A stretch of DNA of 64,000 nt, from NCBI RefSeq assembly GCF_036116635.1, contig NZ_CP107995.1:5642001-5706000 (forward strand), given 5' to 3'. The DNA is from Amycolatopsis sp. NBC_00345 (GTDB lineage: Bacteria > Actinomycetota > Actinomycetes > Mycobacteriales > Pseudonocardiaceae). The notes beneath the pieces were generated by a model. It worked only from the letters and a program-made list of their open reading frames with translations. It searched no databases and was not told where the DNA came from. Positions 8,174 to 16,372 of this stretch are shown in pieces (position 1 is the stretch's first letter; every line of letters starts with the position of its first letter). The translations under genes and the position numbers were made by a program.

Positions 8174-9129
8174 CAGGCGCCTTCCTCACTCAGTCCGTCC
8201 CAAATGGACAGATAGCGCTCCCCCGTGTCCGGGAGGAGGGTCAGCACGGTCTTGCCCGCCCACCGCTCGCGGCCCGCCACGACGCGCGCGCCGTGCGCGG
8301 CCGCGCCCGAGGACACGCCCGCCAGCAGGCCGAGGTCGCGGGCGAGCCACCGGGTGGTGGCCGCGGCGTCCCCGTCGGTGACGGTGACGATCTCGTCGAT
8401 CACCGAGCGGTCGGTCACCTCGTTCACGAAACCCCCGCCGATCCCCGGGATCCGGTGCGTCCCGCGCTCGCCGCCCGACAGGACCGGGGAGCCGGCGGGC
8501 TCGACCGCGACCACATGCACCTCGCGCCGCTCCTTGAGGTACCTGGCGACCCCGGACAGCGTCCCGCCGGTGCCCACCGCGCACACGAACACGTCGACCT
8601 CGCCCGCGGTGTCGCGCCAGATCTCGGGCCCCGTGGTCTCGTAGTGCGCCTGGGCGTTGACCGGGTTCTTGTCCTGCGACACCAGCCACGAGCCCGCCGT
8701 CTCCCGGTGCACCCGCTCGGAGATCGCGATCGCGCCCGCCAGGCCCTCCTGGAACGGCGAGTACACGATCTCCGCGCCGAACGCGGTCAGGATGGCGCGC
8801 CGCTCGCCGGTCGCGTTGTCCGGCAGGATGATCACGCACCGGTGCCCGCGCACCGCGCACATCGCCGCCAGCGAGATGCCGGTGTTCCCCGACGAGGCCT
8901 CCACGACCGTGCCGCCGGTGGGCGGCAACAGGCCGGTGCGCTCGGCGTGGCGCAGCATGAACAGGGCCGCCCGGTCCTTCACACTGCCCAGCGGGTTGAA
9001 CATCTCCAGTTTGGCCAGCACCGTCACGTCCGGGCGGGCACCCGGCAAGGGCAGCCGCAGCAGCGGCGTCTCCCCCACCAGGTCGTCCATCGACGAGGCG
9101 ACGCGCAGCGGTGCCGAGACCGCGGTCAT
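8173..9129 (-). CDS. Cysteine synthase family PLP enzyme (O-acetylserine sulfhydrylase-like)
   Basis: A 318-residue fold-type II PLP enzyme that replaces the acetoxy group of an O-acetyl amino acid by a nucleophile. Seen: NPLGSVKDRAA with the PLP lysine (about residue 51), the substrate loop EASSGNTGIS (about 76-85), the phosphate loop GTGGTLSG (about 180), and GVSSGAA near the end. Length fits CysK/CysM. It overlaps the FAD monooxygenase stop by ATGA and sits in the same operon as a serine-acetyltransferase-like gene. That pairing suggests a dedicated supply of cysteine or, as in D-cycloserine and beta-substituted alanine pathways, use of a nucleophile other than sulfide. Which one cannot be read from sequence. 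Confidence 0.9.
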   Translation of the reverse strand: MTAVSAPLRVASSMDDLVGETPLLRLPLPGARPDVTVLAKLEMFNPLGSVKDRAALFMLRHAERTGLLPPTGGTVVEASSGNTGISLAAMCAVRGHRCVIILPDNATGERRAILTAFGAEIVYSPFQEGLAGAIAISERVHRETAGSWLVSQDKNPVNAQAHYETTGPEIWRDTAGEVDVFVCAVGTGGTLSGVARYLKERREVHVVAVEPAGSPVLSGGERGTHRIPGIGGGFVNEVTDRSVIDEIVTVTDGDAAATTRWLARDLGLLAGVSSGAAAHGARVVAGRERWAGKTVLTLLPDTGERYLSIWDGLSEEGA

Positions 9130-10385
9130 GGTTTTCCTCCTTGGTGAGCCGGGACATCCGGCCGCCAGCCGAACAGCCCGGCCAGCGACTGGTCCTCGGT
9201 GGTGAACTCGTTGGCGGCGCGCACGGCCAGCTCGGCCCCCGCGCCCGCGGCCTGCTCGTCGACCCCGCCCTTGCGCCGCGACTGCAGCACGACCCGCGCG
9301 GTGCGCGGGGCCCGGCGGGCGTTGTACCCCGCCAGCGCGGCGACCGGGTCGGACCCGTCGGCCAGGTGCGCGGCCAGCACGACCGCGTCCTCCAGCGCCA
9401 TCGACGCGCCCTGACCCATCGCCGGGGACATCGGGTGCGCGGCGTCGCCGAGCAGGGTCACCCGGTTCACCGACCAGCCGGGCACCGGGTCGCGGTCGTG
9501 GATGTCGGTGACCACCACGTCAGCGGCGGTCCCGGCCAGCAGCCCGACCAGCGCCGGGTGCCAGCCTTCGACGAGGCCGAGCAGGTCGGCGAGCGCGGTC
9601 TCGCGGTCCTTGGCCGGCCACACCCCGGCGGGCGCGGTGACCTTGGCCGTCCAGTACACCTCGCCCCCGCCGACCGGGGCGACGAACAGGTCCAGGCCCG
9701 CGCCCGCGACCGTCACCCCGTGCGGGAACAGCGCCGGGGCGGGGGAACGCCCGCGCAGCGCCGTGTAGCCGCGGTAGGCCGGGGCGCCGTCGCCGAGCAG
9801 GGCCCGGCGGACCCGCGAGTTGACGCCGTCCGCGCCCGCGAGCACCGCCCCGGACACCTCGCCGCCGTCGGCCAGCGCCACCGTGACGTGGTCACCGTGG
9901 TCGGTGTGGCCGACCACGGTGGCCCCGGTGCGCAGGTCCACCCCGACGTGCTCGGCCTCGGCGAGCAGCGCGTCGCGCAGCGCCGAGCGCAGCAGGCACA
10001 CCTGCGGCGTGCCGAACCGGTTCCCCAGTGAGCCGACCGGGTCGCCGGAGAGCACCTCACCGTCGGGGGCCACCAGCGGCCGGGTCTCCCCCGCCGCCGG
10101 GACGTGCCCGGACGCGCGCACCGCCCGGCCCAGCCGCGGGCTCACCGCGTCCAGGGCGGCGACGCCGTTCGGGTAGAGCACCAGCCCGGCGCCGACCGCG
10201 TGCACCCGCGGCGCGCGCTCGGCCACCGTTACGGGAAGTCCGGCTCTTCCAAGGGAAATACCAAGGGCCAGGCCAGCGATGCCGCCACCCACCACCACCA
10301 CGGTGGCCGGGTCCGCTTCCGCTCCAGCTCGCGCTGCTCCAGTTCCGTCGCCCACAGCGCGAAGTCGCCCCGGTTGTCCGTCCAT
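9126..10385 (-). CDS. FAD-dependent monooxygenase (class A, PHBH fold)
   Basis: A flavin monooxygenase of about 390-419 residues. It begins with TVVVVGGGIAGLALGISLGRAG (FAD-binding GxGxxG), has LAGADGVNSRVRRALLG in the middle and the GDAAHPMSPAMGQGASMALEDA motif that contacts FAD and the pyridine nucleotide. Such enzymes hydroxylate aromatic, heteroaromatic or activated substrates. The start is uncertain: the ATG at 10385 lies in a stretch with poor codon bias, while a GTG at 10301 begins exactly at the dinucleotide fold. The frame is open without a stop into the upstream acetyltransferase, and a 55-codon ORF in another frame overlaps the start. The 3' end overlaps the PLP enzyme start by ATGA. 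Confidence 0.88.
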   Translation of the reverse strand: MDGQPGRLRAVGDGTGAARAGAEADPATVVVVGGGIAGLALGISLGRAGLPVTVAERAPRVHAVGAGLVLYPNGVAALDAVSPRLGRAVRASGHVPAAGETRPLVAPDGEVLSGDPVGSLGNRFGTPQVCLLRSALRDALLAEAEHVGVDLRTGATVVGHTDHGDHVTVALADGGEVSGAVLAGADGVNSRVRRALLGDGAPAYRGYTALRGRSPAPALFPHGVTVAGAGLDLFVAPVGGGEVYWTAKVTAPAGVWPAKDRETALADLLGLVEGWHPALVGLLAGTAADVVVTDIHDRDPVPGWSVNRVTLLGDAAHPMSPAMGQGASMALEDAVVLAAHLADGSDPVAALAGYNARRAPRTARVVLQSRRKGGVDEQAAGAGAELAVRAANEFTTEDQSLAGLFGWRPDVPAHQGGKP

Positions 10386-10396
10386 TCGGGATTCAT
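10229..10396 (-). CDS. Possible 55-residue ORF, or displaced N-terminus of the FAD monooxygenase
   Basis: An ATG at 10396 has an excellent ribosome binding site (CGAGGAGG, 10401-10408) and opens a 55-codon frame ending in TAA at 10229. The first 30 codons have about 90 percent G/C in third position, unlike the monooxygenase frame over the same bases (roughly half). The peptide starts MNPEWTDNRGDFALW, then is charged and helical-looking (ATELEQRELERKRTR), then has four consecutive tryptophans and a hydrophobic stretch. Either it is a real small protein overlapping the monooxygenase start, or it is the monooxygenase N-terminus separated by a one-base frameshift. I do not recognise it as a known family. 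Confidence 0.4.
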   Translation of the reverse strand: MNPEWTDNRGDFALWATELEQRELERKRTRPPWWWWVAASLAWPLVFPLEEPDFP

Positions 10397-10408
10397 CTGC
10401 CCTCCTCG

Positions 10409-10925
10409 TCAGCCGGGGCGAGCCCGGTTCCGGCCGCACCCGCGCGCGGGGCGCGTACACGGTGGCTCCGGCCCGCACGTCCGCGCAGACCAGTGCGTTC
10501 GCGCCGATGTGCGCGTCGTCGCCGATGGTGATGGGCCCGGCCAGCGTCGCGTTGGCGCCCACCACCACGCGGTCGCCGAGCCGGGGGTGCCCGGCCGGGC
10601 CCATCGCGCCGATGGTGACCTGGTGGAACACGGTCACGTCGTCGCCGATCACCACCCGGGCACCGATGACGACGCCGCAGCCGTGGTCGACGAAGAACCG
10701 GCGGCCGATCCGGGCCCCGGGATGGATCTCGATCCCGCCGGACAGCAGCCGCGCCACCGCCGAGACACCCGCGGCCGCCGACCGGCGCCCCCGCCGGTGC
10801 AGCCGGTGCGCGAGCCGGTAGCCGAGCACGGCCACCACGGTCGGGTGCAGCAGCGCCTCGGCGCGCGAGTGCGACGACGGGTCCCGCTCCAGGACGACGT
10901 CGAGCACTTCGCCCAGCGCGCCCAT
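10409..10925 (-). CDS. Serine O-acetyltransferase-like protein (left-handed beta-helix)
   Basis: An acetyltransferase of about 170 residues resembling the catalytic half of CysE. A short helical start (MGALGEVLDVVLERDP, then ALLHPTVVAVLGYRLAHRLHRRG) leads into hexapeptide repeats: GGIEIHPGARIGRRFFVDHGCGVVIGARVVIGDDVTVFHQVTIG. The His in VDHG and the His before QVTIG match the acetyl-CoA and acyl-transfer site of serine acetyltransferases. The start overlaps the amidohydrolase stop (TGATG at 10923-10927). Its own frame has no stop before the monooxygenase. A TGA at 10409-10411, just before the next ribosome binding site, lies one base out of frame, so the coordinates given are not a multiple of three. 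An apparent frameshift or a genuine fusion is discussed in the findings. Confidence 0.75.
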
Positions 10926-12280
10926 CACGCCCCCGCCACGAGCCGGCGGCCGGTGGGCGCGCCGAACAGCCCGGTCCCGGCGTCCCAGGCCGGGGTGCCG
11001 CCCTTGATCGTGCGGGCGACCCGGCCGGTCATCGTCCAGCCCTCGTACGCCGACCACCCGCACTTGGCCCGGACGTCGCCTGCCGAGAACATCCACCGGT
11101 GCGCCGGCTCGAACACCACGAGGTCGGCGTCGGCCCCGACCTCGAGCTTTCCCTTGCCCGGCAGGGCGAACAGCGCGGCGGGCACCTCGGCGAGGTGCCG
11201 CACCAGGCGCCGGACCGCCACGTCCGCCGGCTCGTCCGGCCACCGCGCGCGCATCCCGGTCCACACCGCCACGGCCAGCTCCTGCACCCCCGGCAGCCCC
11301 GGCGGCGCGTCCGCGACCGGCCGGGTCTTCTCCTCGGTCGTGTGCGGGGCGTGGTCGCTGCCCAGCGTGCTCACCTCACCCGCGCGCACGGCGGCCCACA
11401 GGCGGTCCTGGTCGGCCCGGCCGCGGATGGCGGGCGCCAGCCGGGTACGGGCGCCGCCCCGGCGGGTGTCGGCGTCGGTGAAGGACAGGTGGTGCCCGGT
11501 CAGCTCGAAGGTCAGCGGCAGCCCGGCGGACGCGGCGGCGGCGACCAGGTCGGCCTCCTCGGCGCTGGACAGGTGCAGGATGTGCGCCCTGGTCCCGTGC
11601 CGCTGGACGAGCCGGATCACCTGGGCCACCGCCGAGATCGGCCCGCTGCGCGGCCGCCAGCGCTCGTAGTCGGCGTAGGCGCCGACCGGGCCGCGCCAGC
11701 CGTCGAGCAGTTCGAAGAGTGCGTCGTCCTCGGCGTGCAGCACCAGCCGCACGCCCCCGGCGGCGGCCGCGGCGAACACCTTGTCGAGCACCATGGGGTC
11801 GCGCACGACGGTGGGCGCGGTGTGGTGGCCCGCCATGAACACCTTCGCGCTCACCGCGACCGCCGGGTCCAGGTCGGCCAGCAGTTCGGGCCGCAGCGGG
11901 TCGACGCCGATGTGGAACGCGTAGTCCACAAGGGACTCGCCCGCGACCAGTTCGGCCTTGGCGGCGACGGCTTCCGGGTCCAGCGTCGGCGGGACGGTGT
12001 TGGGCATGTCGAGCACCGTGGTGACCCCGCCCGCGAGCGCCGCGCGGCTGCCGTGCGCCCAGTCCTCCTTGTGCCGCAGGCCCGGGGTGCGGAAGTGCAC
12101 GTGCGAGTCGATCAGCCCCGGCAGCACATAGGCGCCGCGGGCGTCGATGACGGTGGCCGCGGGCACGGGCGTGTCGGTGATGGCGGTGATCCGGCCGCCG
12201 GCGACGTGCACGGCCCCGGTGCGCACCCCGTCCGGGGTCACCAGCCGCCCGTTGGCGACCACCAGCTCGGTCAGGCCCAC
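10925..12280 (-). CDS. Cyclic amidohydrolase, dihydroorotase/allantoinase family
   Basis: A 451-residue TIM-barrel amidohydrolase. Metal-binding and catalytic signatures are present: DSHVHFRTPG (H60, H62), SAKVFMAGHH with the lysine that is carboxylated in this family, LVLHAED, AHILHLSSAE, and GSDHAPHT with the catalytic Asp. Dihydroorotase, allantoinase and hydantoinase share these features and interconvert cyclic amides or ureides with the open N-carbamoyl or amide acids. Its position in a biosynthetic operon, not beside pyrimidine or purine genes, suggests a specialised ring-closing or ring-opening step. The GTG start at 12280 overlaps the acyl-CoA dehydrogenase stop by ten bases. Confidence 0.9.
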   Translation of the reverse strand: MGLTELVVANGRLVTPDGVRTGAVHVAGGRITAITDTPVPAATVIDARGAYVLPGLIDSHVHFRTPGLRHKEDWAHGSRAALAGGVTTVLDMPNTVPPTLDPEAVAAKAELVAGESLVDYAFHIGVDPLRPELLADLDPAVAVSAKVFMAGHHTAPTVVRDPMVLDKVFAAAAAGGVRLVLHAEDDALFELLDGWRGPVGAYADYERWRPRSGPISAVAQVIRLVQRHGTRAHILHLSSAEEADLVAAAASAGLPLTFELTGHHLSFTDADTRRGGARTRLAPAIRGRADQDRLWAAVRAGEVSTLGSDHAPHTTEEKTRPVADAPPGLPGVQELAVAVWTGMRARWPDEPADVAVRRLVRHLAEVPAALFALPGKGKLEVGADADLVVFEPAHRWMFSAGDVRAKCGWSAYEGWTMTGRVARTIKGGTPAWDAGTGLFGAPTGRRLVAGA

Positions 12281-13386
12281 GGCGCGGCCACCAGTTCCCG
12301 GCACAGCTCGTCGGTCGGGCCCATCAGCGCCACCGCGCGGGCGTCGGCCAGCAGCGTGTTGAGCTGGTGGCCCGCGACGTACCCGGCGGAGCTGAGCAGC
12401 CGGGCGGCGGCCAGCCCGACCTCCTCGCCCACCGCCGAGGCGAACAGCTTGCTGTGCAACGTGGTCGTGCTCGGGTCCGGCGCGCCGCGCGAGCCCGCCC
12501 ACTCGACGATCGCCCTGGCCGCCTCGACCCGCGAGCCCAGCTCGACCATCCGGTGCCGCACCGACTGCGCGGCGAGCAGCCCGCGGCTGTCCAGGTGGTG
12601 CAGGGTCAGCTCGAGCACCGCCTCGGCGATGCCGACCGACACCGCGCCGAGCGTGGCCCCGGTCGCGCGCACCCCGGCGATGATCGCGGGCGCCTCGCCG
12701 AGCGGTCCGAGCAGCGCGTCGCCGCCGACCGCGCAGTCGCGCAGGGACAGGAACCCGGTCGCCGAGCCGCGCATGCCCACCAGGTCAAGGCTCAGGTCCG
12801 GCTCGACGCCGGGTGCCCCGCCCCGCACCAGGAAGAACGACTGCCCGGCCGAGCCGTAGGCGCTCTTCGCGTCGTCGACCGGCGCCGAGGTCTGCGCCAG
12901 CACCAGGTAGAGGTCCGCGATCCCGGCGCCGGTGGTGAACGACTTGGCGCCGGTCAGCAGCCAGCCGCCGTCCGGCTGCCGGGAAGCCGTGGTGCTGAGC
13001 CGTTTCTTGGCCGCGCCCGCCCCGGTCTCGCTCCACGCCGAGGCCGCCAGCAGCTCACCGCGCGCCATCGCCGGCAACAGCGCGGCCTGCTGGTCCGGGG
13101 TCCCCCACTCGGCGATCCTGGCGGCCACCGCGCAGTGCTGGAACAGCACGATCGCCACCGACGGGTTCGCCGTGGCGATCTGGGCCACCGCCCGGTTGAC
13201 CTCCCAGGCGTCGCCGTCGCGGCCGCCGTGCGCGGCGGGCACCGGCAGGCCCAGCAGCCCGGACGAGCGCAGCAGCCCGATCGCGGCCGGGTCGGGGGCG
13301 CCGGTCCCGGCCGTGCGGGCGGCCGACTCGCGCAGCAGCGCCAGCCCCGCACTGTCCATATCGGTCACACTGGCAGCCACAGGCAT
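12271..13386 (-). CDS. Acyl-CoA dehydrogenase family flavoprotein
   Basis: A 371-residue protein with the acyl-CoA dehydrogenase layout: a helical N-terminal domain with GLPVPAAHGGRDGD and NPSVAIVLFQHC, the middle beta domain with WSETGAG and GGWLLTGAKSFTTGAGIADLYLVLAQ, and a C-terminal helical bundle. In secondary metabolism this fold desaturates acyl-CoA or carrier-bound chains; the related SfnC/DszC-type flavin monooxygenases look alike, and the sequence does not clearly separate them. AAGGAGA lies about 7 bases before the ATG at 13386, which is inside the end of the PrpF-like gene (22-base overlap). Confidence 0.87.
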   Translation of the reverse strand: MPVAASVTDMDSAGLALLRESAARTAGTGAPDPAAIGLLRSSGLLGLPVPAAHGGRDGDAWEVNRAVAQIATANPSVAIVLFQHCAVAARIAEWGTPDQQAALLPAMARGELLAASAWSETGAGAAKKRLSTTASRQPDGGWLLTGAKSFTTGAGIADLYLVLAQTSAPVDDAKSAYGSAGQSFFLVRGGAPGVEPDLSLDLVGMRGSATGFLSLRDCAVGGDALLGPLGEAPAIIAGVRATGATLGAVSVGIAEAVLELTLHHLDSRGLLAAQSVRHRMVELGSRVEAARAIVEWAGSRGAPDPSTTTLHSKLFASAVGEEVGLAAARLLSSAGYVAGHQLNTLLADARAVALMGPTDELCRELVAAPWA

Positions 13387-14411
13387 TCCGAGATCTCCTT
13401 GTGCTGGACGTGGGCGAGGGGTTCGAGCAGGAACGACCCGTGGAAGGTGACCTGCCTGCCGCCCACGGTGATCCAGTCCACCCGGGGCTCCCCTTCGGCC
13501 GGGATGGTGGTGGCGGCGGTGACCGCGGTGCCGCCGCCCGGGGTGTCGATGTGGATCATCCCCGGCGGGCAGCCCGCGACCCGGGCGGCGAACCACGGCA
13601 CGGTGCCGGGGATCCCGGTGGCCGCGCCGAGGCACGCGGTGCCGGTCAGCGCGAGCGTCGGGTGCCAGGACGGCACCGAGATCGCCCGCACGGCCAGCCG
13701 GCCGTCCAGCGGCAGGGTCACCGCGACCTTGGGGAACGCCCCGTCCGGCGCCCAGCCCAGGTGCTCGGCGGCGGCCACCCGGATCCGGGAGAGCCGGTCG
13801 AACAGCACGGGGTCGTCGGCGAACAGTTCCTCCTTTGTGGACACCTTGGCCGCGCGGTGGCCGACGAAGACGTACGGGTTCCCCGCCGAGACGAGCGAGA
13901 CCTCGACCGGTTCACCCGCCACCGAGAGCACGGTGCGCGGCGAGCCCGTCAGCAGGAGCGAGCTGACCGGGCGCGGAGGCGACTGCAGGAAGTGCACGGT
14001 GAAGTGGGCCGTGGTGCGGCTGATCCCGTCGACCGCGCACACCATGTGGTCGCCGTTGTTGAGCACGTTCACCCGGATCCGGTCGCCGTAGCCGAGGCGC
14101 GGCACCATCCCGGTCTCGGCGGCGGCCATGATCGAGGACAGCACCGAGTGCCCGCACGAGCCGCGCAGGTCGAACCGGGTCGGGCCGTCGGGCAACGCCT
14201 GGATGAACCGGTAGTCCAGGTCGAACATCGGGTGCGCCGACGGCGACACCAGCGCGATCTTGAGCACGTGCCCGGCGCCGGAGTCGATCAGCCAGCTCCG
14301 GGCCTTGCCCAGTGCTTCGAGCAGCGGGCCGTCTTCGGTGGGCAGGTAGCGCGCGTCGAGCACCAGCGTCGGGCACGGGCTGCCGGCCGCGTAAGCGAGG
14401 TGGGCGATCAC
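13365..14411 (-). CDS. PrpF-family isomerase (DAP epimerase fold)
   Basis: A 348-residue protein resembling PrpF/AcnD-accessory 2-methylaconitate isomerases, which have the two-lobed diaminopimelate-epimerase fold and move a proton or double bond. Matching features are LGKARSWLIDSGAGHVLKIALVSPSAHPMFDLDYRFIQAL, a GSCGHSVLSSI segment where PrpF has its GNCGN loop, and the second-lobe segment ALTGTACLGAATGIPGTVPWF. The usual N-terminal GGTSKG motif is altered here (AAGSPCPTLVLDARYLP). It lies between the amidotransferase (GTGA overlap at 14408-14411) and the acyl-CoA dehydrogenase. It may isomerise an unsaturated diacid or racemise an amino acid derivative; which is unknown. Confidence 0.8.
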   Translation of the reverse strand: MIAHLAYAAGSPCPTLVLDARYLPTEDGPLLEALGKARSWLIDSGAGHVLKIALVSPSAHPMFDLDYRFIQALPDGPTRFDLRGSCGHSVLSSIMAAAETGMVPRLGYGDRIRVNVLNNGDHMVCAVDGISRTTAHFTVHFLQSPPRPVSSLLLTGSPRTVLSVAGEPVEVSLVSAGNPYVFVGHRAAKVSTKEELFADDPVLFDRLSRIRVAAAEHLGWAPDGAFPKVAVTLPLDGRLAVRAISVPSWHPTLALTGTACLGAATGIPGTVPWFAARVAGCPPGMIHIDTPGGGTAVTAATTIPAEGEPRVDWITVGGRQVTFHGSFLLEPLAHVQHKEISECLWLPV

Positions 14412-16195
14412 GCGGCCAGCTCCGTGCCCCGCGGCGCTCTCGCCCCGGCCCGGAACTGCGCGCGCCAGACCTGGTGCACCAGCAGGGCCCACAGCGCCAG
14501 CGCGGCCGCCGGGCCGGGCCGGTCGGCCTGGGTGGCGAACAGCGCGTCCACCGCCACCGGGTCGAGCTGGCCGTCGGAGCGCAGTTCCGCGGCGGTCAGC
14601 AGGTCCCTGGCGAACTCCCAGAGCGGCTGGCCGGGCACCAGCATCGCCGCGACGGGCAGCGTGAACGGCTGCTTCGGCCGGCGCAGCACGGAATCGGGCA
14701 GCAGGCCCGCGGCCGCGGCGTAGAGCGCGCGCTTCACCTCGCCGCCACGCACGCGCTGGTCGTCGGTGAGCGAGCGGCCGATGTCGAGGATCGCGGGCTG
14801 GCAGAACGGCAGCCGGGCTTCGACCGAGTGGGCCATGCTCAGGTGGTCCACCCGGCGCAGGTGGTAGGCCGGGAGCCGGTGCGCCAGCTCGAAGGCGGTG
14901 ATCCGGCTCAGCGCCGAGCCGGGTCCGTGCAGCATCCGTTCCGCCTCCTCGGGCAACCCTGTGCCCGCGCCGACCTCGCGGGCGTAGTCGTCGGTGTAGA
15001 GCGCGTGCCGGCGCGCCATGGGGAGCACGCCCAGCTTGTCCACATAGGACGGGATCCAGGGCCGGCCCGCGGCCTCGTCGGCCACGGCGTCGCGCATGCG
15101 GTCGTAGCCGCCGAAGACCTCGTCGGCGGCGTCACCGGTCAGCGCCACGGTGAACCCGGCCGCGCGCACCTCGCGGAACAGCGCGAAGGTGCTCAGCGTG
15201 ATCGGGTCGGCGTTGGGCTGGCCGAGGTGCCAGACGACGTCGGCCAGCATCGCCGGGAAGTCCGCCGGGTCGATCTCGACCTGGTGGTAGGCGGCCCCCG
15301 CGTGCGCCGCCGCGGCCCGGGCGAAGTGCCGCTCGTCGCCGGGCCAGCTGCCCCGGTAGGCGATGTTGAACGTGTGCACGCCCGGGTGCGTGCGCGCGGC
15401 CAGGGTGGTGACCAGGCTGGAGTCCAGCCCGCCGGAGGTGATCGTGGCGACCGGCACGTCGGCGGTCAGCAGTCTGCGCACCTGTTCGGCCAGCGCCGGC
15501 TGCAGCCCGCCCGCCGCCCCCGCCTCGCACTGGACGGGCTCGCGCCGCCGGATCCGCAGGCCGCCCGGCCGGTCGCAGACCGCGGTGGCACCGGGCGGGA
15601 GGACCTTGATGTCGGCGAACATGGTCTGCTCGCCGAACGGCGTCTTGGTCGCCAGGTACGCGTCCAGGCCGGGGGTCCAGAGGTCGGTGGACACCGCGCC
15701 GAAGGCCAGCAGCGAGCCGATCTCCGAGGAGAAGTGCAGCGTGCCCGCGGCCGGGTCCCACCGGTAGAACAACGGCTTCATCCCCGCTGGGTCGGTGGCG
15801 AGCACCAGCCGCGGCTCGGCGCGCAGGTCGATCAGCGCGACGGCGTACATGCCGTCGAGGTGGTCGGTGAACCGGTCGCCGTACTCGGCGTAGAGCGCGG
15901 GCAGCACCGACCCGTCGCAGTCGTCGGGGAACGAGTGCCCGCCCAGCCGCGCCTTCAGCTCCCGGTGGTTGTAGATCTCGCCGTTGAACACGACCCGCAC
16001 CGCGCCACCCGGCAGCGTGTAGGGCTGCTGCCCGCCGTCGAGGTCCATCACCGCGAGGCGGTTACCGCCCAGTGCGAAACCCTCGCCGTCGACCCCGCCG
16101 TGCCCGTCCGGACCGCCGTGGCGCTGCAGCGCCGCGACCGTCCGCAGCTCGTGCGGGGACACAGCTGCGTTGAGATGGCCGTAGATTCGACACAC
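14408..16195 (-). CDS. Glutamine-hydrolysing asparagine-synthetase-like amidotransferase (AsnB family)
   Basis: A 595-residue class II amidotransferase. The GTG at 16195 puts cysteine at position 2 (MCRIYG), the N-terminal nucleophile needed for glutaminase activity; longer frames do not. RHGGPDGHG, GGNRLAVMDLDGGQQP and VVFNGEIYNHREL follow as in AsnB. The synthetase half has the PP-loop SGGLDSSLVTTLAA, LTGDAADEVFGGYDR and the late VRGGEVKRALYAA segment. It activates a carboxylate with ATP and transfers ammonia from glutamine; relatives in secondary metabolism make primary amides or close lactams. First gene of the long reverse operon, with GGGAGGAG about 12 bases before the start. Confidence 0.9.
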   Translation of the reverse strand: MCRIYGHLNAAVSPHELRTVAALQRHGGPDGHGGVDGEGFALGGNRLAVMDLDGGQQPYTLPGGAVRVVFNGEIYNHRELKARLGGHSFPDDCDGSVLPALYAEYGDRFTDHLDGMYAVALIDLRAEPRLVLATDPAGMKPLFYRWDPAAGTLHFSSEIGSLLAFGAVSTDLWTPGLDAYLATKTPFGEQTMFADIKVLPPGATAVCDRPGGLRIRRREPVQCEAGAAGGLQPALAEQVRRLLTADVPVATITSGGLDSSLVTTLAARTHPGVHTFNIAYRGSWPGDERHFARAAAAHAGAAYHQVEIDPADFPAMLADVVWHLGQPNADPITLSTFALFREVRAAGFTVALTGDAADEVFGGYDRMRDAVADEAAGRPWIPSYVDKLGVLPMARRHALYTDDYAREVGAGTGLPEEAERMLHGPGSALSRITAFELAHRLPAYHLRRVDHLSMAHSVEARLPFCQPAILDIGRSLTDDQRVRGGEVKRALYAAAAGLLPDSVLRRPKQPFTLPVAAMLVPGQPLWEFARDLLTAAELRSDGQLDPVAVDALFATQADRPGPAAALALWALLVHQVWRAQFRAGARAPRGTELAA

Positions 16196-16322
16196 CGCGC
16201 CCGCCACTCCTCCCGTGCCACATCCGATCAGTACCTGACCTTCCCAAGCGGGGCGTCCACCCGTCATGGGGCGCGGGTCCCCGTCCGCTGGGATTCGTGG
16301 ACGGGCGGCGGGATCCCGGCAC

Positions 16323-16365
16323 GCCAGAGAGCCCCGGGCGCGGCGTGCGCCCGGGGCTCTCTGGC
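16323..16365 (-). terminator. Hairpin terminator after the LLM gene
   Basis: Perfect 19-bp stem (16323-16341 with 16347-16365), five-base loop, 7 bases after the stop of the LLM oxidoreductase on the reverse strand. It separates that transcript from the amidotransferase operon downstream. Confidence 0.85.
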
Positions 16366-16372
16366 AGGAAGG

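Noticed and set aside
10229..16195. Lasso-peptide or RiPP cluster (small ORF plus asparagine-synthetase-like gene)
   Set aside because: No B1/B2 leader-peptidase or RRE protein and no PEARL or lanthipeptide enzyme is present, and the small ORF lacks a leader/core layout. The amidotransferase is full length with its glutaminase Cys.
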